NCBI RefSeq assembly: GCF_029016285.1 | Contig: NZ_CP091975.1 | Coordinates: 248,001-312,000 of the forward strand | Direction: 5' to 3' | DNA from: Vibrio sp. DW001 | GTDB taxonomy: Bacteria > Pseudomonadota > Gammaproteobacteria > Enterobacterales > Vibrionaceae | Length of the DNA stretch: 64,000 nt | Notes under the pieces: model-generated | What the model was told of the DNA's origin: nothing | Database searches by the model: none | Seen by the model: the letters and a program-made list of their open reading frames with translations, nothing else | Shown: positions 57,847-64,000 of the stretch, in pieces | Layout of the letters: each line of letters opens with the position of its first letter | Numbering within the stretch: position 1 is the first letter of the stretch | Program-made: the position numbers and the translations under genes

Positions 57847-58037
57847 TGAAAGCACAAGATCTACGCGAAAAAAACGCTGAAGAGCTTAATTCAGAGTTAT
57901 TGGGATTGCTTCGCGAACAGTTTAACTTGCGTATGCAAGCAGCGACTGGTCAGTTGCAGCAAACTCATACTCTACGAGCTGTACGTCGTGATATCGCACG
58001 TGTGAAAACTGTTTTGACTGAGAAGGCAGGCGCATAA
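57846..58037 (+). CDS. rpmC: 50S ribosomal protein L29
   Basis: The 63-residue protein starts [15 protein letters not shown] and contains [19 protein letters not shown], typical of L29 at the tunnel exit. ATG 57846 is chosen to match family length; a GTG one codon upstream is unlikely. It overlaps both rplP and rpsQ by one base. Confidence 0.96.
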   Translation: MKAQDLREKNAEELNSELLGLLREQFNLRMQAATGQLQQTHTLRAVRRDIARVKTVLTEKAGA

Positions 58038-58294
58038 TGAGCGACAATATCCGTACTATGCAAGGCCGTGTAGTTAGCAACAAGATGGACAAGTCTATCA
58101 CTGTAGCTATCGAGCGTATGGTTAAACACCCAATTTACGGCAAGTTCGTAAAGCGCACGACCAAACTGCATGCACATGATGAAAACAACGAGTGTGGCCT
58201 AGGCGATACAGTTGAAATTTCTGAGTGTCGTCCATTGTCTAAGACTAAATCTTGGACTTTGGTAAGCGTTTTAGAAAAAGCGAAAACGATTTAA
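58037..58294 (+). CDS. rpsQ: 30S ribosomal protein S17
   Basis: The 85-residue OB-fold protein has [20 protein letters not shown] and [18 protein letters not shown], typical of S17. It is the last gene of the S10 operon and is followed by a strong terminator. Confidence 0.98.
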   Translation: MSDNIRTMQGRVVSNKMDKSITVAIERMVKHPIYGKFVKRTTKLHAHDENNECGLGDTVEISECRPLSKTKSWTLVSVLEKAKTI

Positions 58295-58319
58295 TTTTTG
58301 CGATTTCTATAACGAATAT

Positions 58320-58356
58320 AACGGCTCCAAATTATTTTTGGAGCCGTTAGTTTTTT
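58320..58356 (+). terminator. Intrinsic terminator between the S10 and spc operons
   Basis: AACGGCTCCAAA (58320-58331) pairs with TTTGGAGCCGTT (58337-58348) around a 5-nt loop and is followed by a T-run. It lies 25 bp after rpsQ. Confidence 0.9.
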
Positions 58357-58382
58357 GTCTACCCAATTTAAAAAAAGGGTGG

Positions 58383-58388
58383 TACAAT
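58383..58388 (+). promoter_or_regulatory. Probable -10 element of the spc operon promoter
   Basis: TACAAT is followed by TCGCAGCCCT, the same sequence that follows the -10 box of the tRNA array promoter. A good -35 element at the standard distance is not clear. The leader has a GACCC-GAGA-GGGTC hairpin (58417-58430 region) before rplN. Confidence 0.5.
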
Positions 58389-58457
58389 TCGCAGCCCTTA
58401 TAAAAGGGGCAGCCCGACCCGAGAGGGTCTAGTATTAATTTTTAGCGGAGCACTAAC

Positions 58458-58829
58458 ATGATCCAAATGCAAAGTACGCTCGACGCTGCGGACAACTCCG
58501 GCGCTCGCAGAGTAATGTGTATTAAGGTTCTGGGTGGCTCTCACCGCCGTTATGCACACATCGGAGACGTCATCAAAGTTACTGTAAAGGAAGCAATTCC
58601 TCGCGGTAAAGTAAAAAAAGGTGATGTTCTGAAGGCGGTGGTAGTTCGCACCCGTAAAGGCGTACGTCGCCCTGACGGTTCTGTCATTCGCTTCGACCGT
58701 AATGCTTGTGTATTGTTAAATGACACTACTGAGCAACCAGTCGGTACACGTATCTTTGGTCCAGTGACTCGTGAACTTCGCAATGCGAAATTTATGAAAA
58801 TAGTCTCTCTGGCACCAGAAGTTCTGTAA
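58458..58829 (+). CDS. rplN: 50S ribosomal protein L14
   Basis: The 123-residue protein begins [20 protein letters not shown] and contains [20 protein letters not shown], both diagnostic. It lies at the subunit interface. It is the first gene of the spc operon. Confidence 0.98.
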   Translation: MIQMQSTLDAADNSGARRVMCIKVLGGSHRRYAHIGDVIKVTVKEAIPRGKVKKGDVLKAVVVRTRKGVRRPDGSVIRFDRNACVLLNDTTEQPVGTRIFGPVTRELRNAKFMKIVSLAPEVL

Positions 58830-58843
58830 GGAGCGGCAACAAA

Positions 58844-59161
58844 ATGGCAGCTAAAATCCGTCGTAATGACGAAGTAATCGTTCTTGCTGGGAAAGATAAA
58901 GGCAAGAAAGGTAAAGTAACTAAGGTTCTAACTACTGGTAAAGTTATAGTTGAAGGAATCAACCTTGTTAAGAAACACCAAAAGCCGGTTCCGGCTCTAG
59001 GTCAACAAGGTGGCATCGTTGAACAAGAAGCAGCTATTGATGCTTCCAACCTTGCAGTCTTTAATGTAACAACTGGTAAAGCAGACCGTATCGGTTTCCG
59101 TTTGGAAGATGGTAAGAAAGTTCGTTTCTTTAAATCTAACAACGAAGTCGTTTCTAACTAA
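58844..59161 (+). CDS. rplX: 50S ribosomal protein L24
   Basis: The 105-residue KOW-domain protein starts an early step of 50S assembly. The KOW motif is in [18 protein letters not shown], and the C-terminal [18 protein letters not shown] is typical. Confidence 0.98.
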   Translation: MAAKIRRNDEVIVLAGKDKGKKGKVTKVLTTGKVIVEGINLVKKHQKPVPALGQQGGIVEQEAAIDASNLAVFNVTTGKADRIGFRLEDGKKVRFFKSNNEVVSN

Positions 59162-59184
59162 TAGAAGTAATTTGGAGTTCTACT

Positions 59185-59724
59185 ATGGCGAAACTGCATG
59201 ATTACTACAAGTCGTCTGTAGTCGCTGAATTGACCAAAGAATTCAGCTACTCAAGCGTCATGCAAGTCCCTAGGATTGATAAAATCACCCTAAATATGGG
59301 CGTTGGTGAAGCAATTAACGATAAAAAACTGCTGGAAAACGCAGCTTCTGATATGGCGATCATTTCTGGTCAAAAGCCACTTATCACTAAAGCGCGTAAA
59401 TCTGTTGCAGGTTTTAAAATTCGTGAAGGCTATCCGATTGGTTGTAAAGTAACCTTGCGTGGCGAGCGTATGTGGGATTTTTTCGAGCGTTTGATTTCTA
59501 TCGCTCTTCCCCGTGTACGTGATTTCCGTGGTGTTAGCGCTAAGTCTTTTGACGGACGCGGTAACTACAGCATGGGCGTTCGCGAGCAAATCATCTTTCC
59601 GGAAATCGACTACGATAAAGTCGATCGTGTGCGCGGTCTTGATATTACTATCACGACAACTGCTGCAAACGACGAGGAAGGCCGTGCTCTGCTGGCTGCC
59701 TTTAACTTCCCATTCCGCAAGTAA
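59185..59724 (+). CDS. rplE: 50S ribosomal protein L5
   Basis: The 179-residue protein binds 5S rRNA and contacts P-site tRNA. Conserved segments are [35 protein letters not shown] and [19 protein letters not shown]. Confidence 0.98.
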   Translation: MAKLHDYYKSSVVAELTKEFSYSSVMQVPRIDKITLNMGVGEAINDKKLLENAASDMAIISGQKPLITKARKSVAGFKIREGYPIGCKVTLRGERMWDFFERLISIALPRVRDFRGVSAKSFDGRGNYSMGVREQIIFPEIDYDKVDRVRGLDITITTTAANDEEGRALLAAFNFPFRK

Positions 59725-59741
59725 GGTGAAGGGTTACTGTT

Positions 59742-60047
59742 ATGGCTAAACAATCAATGAAAGCACGTGAAGCTAAACGTGCAAAGCTTGTAGCTAAGTT
59801 CGCTGAAAAGCGTTCTGAACTAAAAGTTATCATCAGCGATATAAACGCATCTGAAGAAGATCGTTGGAATGCAGTTCTTAAATTGCAATCTCTACCACGT
59901 GATTCAAGTGCATCTCGTCAGCGCAACCGTTGCAACCAAACTGGTCGCCCACACGGTTTCCTACGTAAGTTCGGTCTTAGCCGCATCAAGGTTCGTGAAT
60001 CTTGTATGAAAGGCGAGATTCCTGGGCTTCGTAAGGCTAGCTGGTAA
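59742..60047 (+). CDS. rpsN: 30S ribosomal protein S14
   Basis: The 101-residue protein is the long, zinc-independent form: the C-terminal part [20 protein letters not shown] lacks the CxxC pairs of the zinc-binding form. It lies between rplE and rpsH as usual. Confidence 0.98.
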   Translation: MAKQSMKAREAKRAKLVAKFAEKRSELKVIISDINASEEDRWNAVLKLQSLPRDSSASRQRNRCNQTGRPHGFLRKFGLSRIKVRESCMKGEIPGLRKASW

Positions 60048-60076
60048 TTGCCGCTTAATCATTTGGAGTATATATT

Positions 60077-60469
60077 ATGAGCATGCAAGATCCGATTTCG
60101 GATATGCTGACCCGCATTCGTAACGGTCAATCAGCAACTAAAGTTGCTGTGAAAATGCCTTCTTCAAAGCTTAAAGTTGCAATTGCTACTTTGCTAAAAG
60201 CTGAAGGTTATATCGTTGACTTCGCTGTCGAAGGCGAAGCAAAACCAGAGCTAGAAGTTACGCTTAAGTACTTCCAAGCTAATCCTGTAATTGAGCAAAT
60301 CCAACGTGTTTCACGTCCTGGTCTGCGCGTCTATAAGAATAAAGACTCGCTTCCATCCGTGATGGGCGGTTTGGGTATTGCTGTAGTGTCCACTTCCAAG
60401 GGTCTTATGACCGACCGCGCTGCCCGCAAGGCAGGTCTTGGTGGTGAAATTCTCTGCTACGTAGCTTAA
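60077..60469 (+). CDS. rpsH: 30S ribosomal protein S8
   Basis: The 130-residue protein starts [18 protein letters not shown] and ends with [16 protein letters not shown]. It binds 16S rRNA helix 21 and, in enteric bacteria, represses the spc operon by binding the rplE region of the mRNA. Confidence 0.98.
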   Translation: MSMQDPISDMLTRIRNGQSATKVAVKMPSSKLKVAIATLLKAEGYIVDFAVEGEAKPELEVTLKYFQANPVIEQIQRVSRPGLRVYKNKDSLPSVMGGLGIAVVSTSKGLMTDRAARKAGLGGEILCYVA

Positions 60470-60481
60470 TAGGAGTAGATT

Positions 60482-61015
60482 ATGTCTCGTGTCGCAAAAG
60501 CACCAGTCTCTATTCCAGCAGGCGTAGAGGTGAAATTGAACGGCCAAGAAGTCACTGTAAAAAGTGCAAAGGGTGAACTATCTCGCGTTATTAATAACGC
60601 AGTAGTAGTCGCACAGGAAGAAAACAACTTAACTTTCAACCCAGTTGAAGGTGTGTTTAAAGCAAATGCTCAAGCAGGTACTGCTCGTGCACTAGTAAAT
60701 AACATGGTTGTTGGTGTTACTGAAGGCTTTACTAAGAAGCTAGTTCTTAAAGGTGTAGGTTACCGTGCTGCTGTTAAAGGCAACTACGTAAACCTAACTC
60801 TTGGCTTCTCACACCCTGTAGAGCATGCTCTACCAGAAGGTATTAAGGCTGAGTGCCCTAGCCAAACTGAAATTATACTGACCGGTTGTGATAAACAACT
60901 TGTTGGTCAAGTTGCGGCTGACATTCGTTCTTACCGTGAACCTGAGCCTTATAAAGGCAAAGGTGTTCGTTACGCAGATGAACATGTGCGTACTAAAGAA
61001 GCTAAGAAGAAGTAA
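60482..61015 (+). CDS. rplF: 50S ribosomal protein L6
   Basis: The 177-residue protein has two similar RNA-binding domains and the C-terminal signature [15 protein letters not shown]. It lies near the factor-binding site of the 50S subunit. Confidence 0.98.
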   Translation: MSRVAKAPVSIPAGVEVKLNGQEVTVKSAKGELSRVINNAVVVAQEENNLTFNPVEGVFKANAQAGTARALVNNMVVGVTEGFTKKLVLKGVGYRAAVKGNYVNLTLGFSHPVEHALPEGIKAECPSQTEIILTGCDKQLVGQVAADIRSYREPEPYKGKGVRYADEHVRTKEAKKK

Positions 61016-61024
61016 GGTAACACT

Positions 61025-61378
61025 ATGGATAAGAAAGCATCTCGCATCCGTCGTGCTACACGTGCACGTCGTAAGATTGCAGAACTTCGCGTAACTCGCT
61101 TAGTTGTACACCGTACTCCACGTCATGTGTATGCACAGGTAATTGCCGCGAATGGCTCTGAGGTTATCGCTTCAGCTTCTACTGTAGAAAAGGCGATCCG
61201 TGAGCAAGTTAAGAATACTGGTAACGTTGACGCAGCTAAAGCAGTAGGTAAAGCTATTGCCGAGCGCGCTATCGAAAAAGGCATCTCTGGTGTTGCATTC
61301 GATCGTTCTGGTTTCCAATACCACGGCAGAGTAGCGGCGCTAGCAGATTCTGCTCGCGAAGCTGGTCTTAAATTCTAA
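61025..61378 (+). CDS. rplR: 50S ribosomal protein L18
   Basis: The 117-residue 5S rRNA-binding protein has [16 protein letters not shown] and ends [15 protein letters not shown], both typical. It follows rplF by 9 bp. Confidence 0.98.
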   Translation: MDKKASRIRRATRARRKIAELRVTRLVVHRTPRHVYAQVIAANGSEVIASASTVEKAIREQVKNTGNVDAAKAVGKAIAERAIEKGISGVAFDRSGFQYHGRVAALADSAREAGLKF

Positions 61379-61393
61379 GGTAGGGTTTGGAAG

Positions 61394-61900
61394 ATGGCTA
61401 AAGAACAACAACAAGCTCAAGCTACAGATTTTAACGAAAAGTTAATCGCTGTTAACCGTGTTTCAAAAACGGTTAAAGGCGGTCGAATCTTTAGCTTTAC
61501 TGCACTGACAGTAGTTGGTGACGGTAATGGTCGCGTTGGTTTCGGTTACGGCAAAGCTCGTGAAGTACCGGCTGCGATTCAGAAAGCAATGGAAAAAGCG
61601 CGTCGTAATATGGTTACGATCACGCTAAACGACGGCACATTACACCACGCGGTGAAAGGTCGTCATACTGGCTCTAAGGTTTACATGCAGCCAGCAGCAG
61701 AAGGTACAGGTATCATCGCCGGTGGCGCAATGCGTGCTGTACTCGAAGTTGTTGGCGTTCACAACGTTCTTGCGAAAGCATACGGTTCTACGAACCCGAT
61801 TAACGTTGTACGCGCGACTATTGATGGTTTGAGCGGCATGAAGTCACCAGAAATGGTTGCTGCCAAACGTGGTCTCACTGTTGAATCTATTTCGGAGTAA
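61394..61900 (+). CDS. rpsE: 30S ribosomal protein S5
   Basis: The 168-residue protein takes part in decoding accuracy. The N-terminal double-stranded-RNA-binding fold contains [20 protein letters not shown]. The loop [16 protein letters not shown] is where spectinomycin-resistance changes occur in relatives. Confidence 0.98.
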   Translation: MAKEQQQAQATDFNEKLIAVNRVSKTVKGGRIFSFTALTVVGDGNGRVGFGYGKAREVPAAIQKAMEKARRNMVTITLNDGTLHHAVKGRHTGSKVYMQPAAEGTGIIAGGAMRAVLEVVGVHNVLAKAYGSTNPINVVRATIDGLSGMKSPEMVAAKRGLTVESISE

Positions 61901-61907
61901 GAACACG

Positions 61908-62084
61908 ATGGCAACTATTAAAGTAACTCAAACTAAAAGCTCAATTGGTCGTTTACCTAAGCACAAGTTGTGCTTGAAAGGTTTAGGCCTTCGTCGCATC
62001 AACCATACGGTTGAACTTGAAGACACACCATGTATTCGTGGTATGGTCAACAAAGTTCGCTATATGGTTAAAGTTGAGGAGTAA
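61908..62084 (+). CDS. rpmD: 50S ribosomal protein L30
   Basis: The 58-residue protein has [20 protein letters not shown] and [17 protein letters not shown], both diagnostic. ATG 61908 has GGAG 8-10 bases upstream (the end of rpsE); an in-frame start at 61857 inside rpsE is rejected. Confidence 0.97.
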   Translation: MATIKVTQTKSSIGRLPKHKLCLKGLGLRRINHTVELEDTPCIRGMVNKVRYMVKVEE

Positions 62085-62089
62085 TCAGA

Positions 62090-62524
62090 ATGCGTTTGAA
62101 TACTCTACAACCGGCTGCGGGTTCTAAGCCTTCTAAGAAGCGCGTAGGTCGTGGTATCGGTTCAGGCACTGGTAAAACAGGTGGCCGTGGTCATAAAGGT
62201 CAAAAGTCACGTTCTGGCGGTTCAATCCGTCCAGGTTTTGAAGGCGGTCAAATGCCTTTGAAACAGCGTCTACCTAAATTCGGTTTCACTTCTCGTAAGA
62301 GTTTAGTGACTGCTGAAGTTCGTCTAGGTGAACTAGCGAAAGTAACGGGAGACGTTGTAGATCTTAACAGTCTAAAAGCGGCTAACGTTATCACTAAGAA
62401 CATCGAGTTTGTTAAAGTTGTTCTTTCTGGTGACCTAAGCAAAGCAGTAACTGTTAAAGGTATACGCGTGTCTAAAGGCGCTAAAGCTGCAATTGAAGCT
62501 GCCGGCGGTAAAATCGAGGAATAA
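62090..62524 (+). CDS. rplO: 50S ribosomal protein L15
   Basis: The 144-residue protein has the glycine- and arginine-rich N-terminus [20 protein letters not shown] followed by [17 protein letters not shown]. It is an early 50S assembly protein. Confidence 0.98.
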   Translation: MRLNTLQPAAGSKPSKKRVGRGIGSGTGKTGGRGHKGQKSRSGGSIRPGFEGGQMPLKQRLPKFGFTSRKSLVTAEVRLGELAKVTGDVVDLNSLKAANVITKNIEFVKVVLSGDLSKAVTVKGIRVSKGAKAAIEAAGGKIEE

Positions 62525-62544
62525 TCTCGAAGGTTGAGGTACAG

Positions 62545-63879
62545 ATGGCTAAGAAACCAGGACAAGATTTTCGTAGTACTCAGAGCGGCTTGGCTGAACT
62601 GAAGTCGCGCTTACTATTCGTAGTAATAGCGTTATTAGTATTCAGAGCCGGTTCTTTTGTACCGCTACCTGGTATTGACGCAACTGTACTTGCCGATTTG
62701 TTCGAACAGCAAAAAGGCACCATTGTAGAAATGTTTAACATGTTCTCTGGTGGTGCTTTAGAGCGTGCATCTATATTAGCACTGGGTATCATGCCGTATA
62801 TTTCGGCGTCGATTGTTATCCAGTTGCTAACTGTAGTACACCCAGCGTTAGCTGAACTCAAGAAAGAGGGTGAAGCAGGGCGTCGCAAGATTAGCCAATA
62901 TACACGCTACGGAACGCTTGTGTTAGCTACATTCCAAGCTCTAGGTATCGCAACAGGCCTACCAAACATGGTCGACAATCTGGTTGTTATAGACCAAACC
63001 ATGTTTACCCTGATTGCAACCGTAAGTTTAGTAACTGGTACCATGTTTTTGATGTGGTTAGGTGAACAGATTACAGAGCGCGGAATTGGCAACGGTATCT
63101 CGTTAATTATATTTTCGGGTATCGTAGCTGGATTGCCTTCGGCAATTGGACAAACAATCGAGCAAGCGCGTCAAGGTGAATTGCACGTACTTCTTCTGTT
63201 GTTTATTGCAGTACTATCTTTCGCTGTGATTTACTTCGTTGTTTTCATGGAGCGTGGTCAACGTCGTATCGTCGTTAACTATGCAAAACGTCAACAAGGT
63301 CGTAAAGTTTTCGCAGCGCAAAGTACACACTTGCCACTTAAGATAAACATGGCCGGTGTTATTCCTGCAATATTTGCATCGAGCATAATTTTGTTCCCAG
63401 GAACATTAGCTCAATGGCTTGGTCAGAATGGTGAGAGCGCTACATTTGGTTGGTTAACCGATGTGTCGTTAGCTCTAAGCCCTGGTCAACCGTTATATGT
63501 AATGCTTTATGCATCAGCGATTATTTTCTTCTGTTTCTTTTATACGGCGTTAGTATTTAACCCGCGAGAAACAGCAGATAACTTGAAGAAGTCTGGCGCT
63601 TTCGTACCAGGCATCCGCCCAGGTGAGCAGACAGCGAAATATATTGATAAAGTGATGACTAGACTAACCCTAGCGGGTGCTCTATACATTACCTTTATTT
63701 GTCTGATTCCTGAATTCATGATGGTCATGTGGAACGTACGTTTCTACTTTGGCGGCACCTCACTACTTATCGTAGTGGTTGTAATCATGGATTTCATGGC
63801 ACAGGTACAGACTCATCTGATGTCACAACAGTATGATTCTGTGTTGAAAAAAGCGAATCTAAAAGGCTACAACCGCTAA
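62545..63879 (+). CDS. secY: Protein translocase channel subunit SecY
   Basis: The 444-residue inner-membrane protein has ten predicted helices and forms the SecYEG channel. Conserved segments are [27 protein letters not shown] (quoted in part: [13 protein letters not shown]), GERGIGNG-like [15 protein letters not shown] and [20 protein letters not shown]. It lies between rplO and rpmJ as in other gammaproteobacteria. Confidence 0.97.
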
Positions 63880-63920
63880 TAGCGGAAAAAGCTTTAGATT
63901 CCCATTTACGGAGTTTAGCA

Positions 63921-64000
63921 ATGAAAGTTCGTGCTTCCGTTAAAAAAATCTGTCGTAACTGTAAAGTTATCAAGCGCAACGGTGTTGTGCGTGTGATTTG
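63921..64000 (+). CDS. rpmJ: 50S ribosomal protein L36 (3' end outside window)
   Basis: The visible 26 codons read [20 protein letters not shown] and continue GVVRVIC, matching the start of L36. Three of the zinc-ligand residues (CRNC and the later Cys) are visible, so this is the zinc-binding form. An ACGGAG ribosome-binding site precedes it. The last 12 or so codons fall beyond the window. Confidence 0.95.

Overview
The window is chromosomal DNA of a gammaproteobacterium, almost certainly a member of the Vibrionaceae and probably a Vibrio. This rests on recognisable Vibrio-type gene neighbourhoods: a peroxiredoxin-glutaredoxin fusion next to oxyR; mrcA divergent from the pilM operon followed by aroK-aroB-damX-dam-rpe-gph-trpS; a secreted Xds-type nuclease beside trpS; argD-astA-astD; and psd-rsgA-orn-tRNA-queG-tsaE-amiB-mutL-miaA-hfq-hflX-hflK-hflC. 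Almost everything is core housekeeping. Species cannot be named from the sequence alone.

Layout. 1-3136: oxidative-stress locus (a flavoprotein disulfide reductase cut by the window edge, a Prx-Grx fusion and divergent oxyR, with a strong OxyR-type site in between). 3150-6082: an accessory island made of a small GIY-YIG nuclease gene, a scrambled remnant of that gene, and a 2.2-kb tandem array of about 189-bp units built from paired GGGAAT hairpins (REPIN-like). 6161-12310: mrcA and a shortened type IV pilus assembly operon, pilM-N-O followed by a single gene in which a PilP-like start runs straight into the C-terminal part of PilQ. 12557-19375: shikimate pathway, DamX, Dam methylase, rpe, gph, trpS; a REPIN of the same family lies between rpe and gph. 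19791-28203: secreted nuclease, pabA, arginine/ornithine and arginine-succinyltransferase genes, and a DUF1338 protein. 28308-34592: EF-P and both lysine-modification enzymes (EpmB, EpmA) around the fumarate reductase operon. 34639-40172: two membrane transporters, phosphatidylserine decarboxylase, RsgA and oligoribonuclease.

40414-41476 is a tandemly amplified tRNA array (three tRNA-Gly and five initiator tRNA-fMet genes). 42004-52916 is the queG / tsaE-amiB-mutL-miaA-hfq-hflX-hflK-hflC supercluster with a DUF2065 gene. 53353-64000 is the S10 operon (rpsJ to rpsQ) and the spc operon (rplN to secY and the start of rpmJ, cut by the window edge).

The most unusual parts are (a) the GIY-YIG gene, its remnant and the hairpin array, which share the same right-hand end and look like members of one expanding element family, with dispersed copies at 17.4 and 28.25 kb; (b) the in-frame PilP-PilQ fusion lacking the AMIN and N0 regions; and (c) the amplified tRNA-Gly/tRNA-fMet block. 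All assignments come from reading the sequence and from knowledge of the families; no database search was run.
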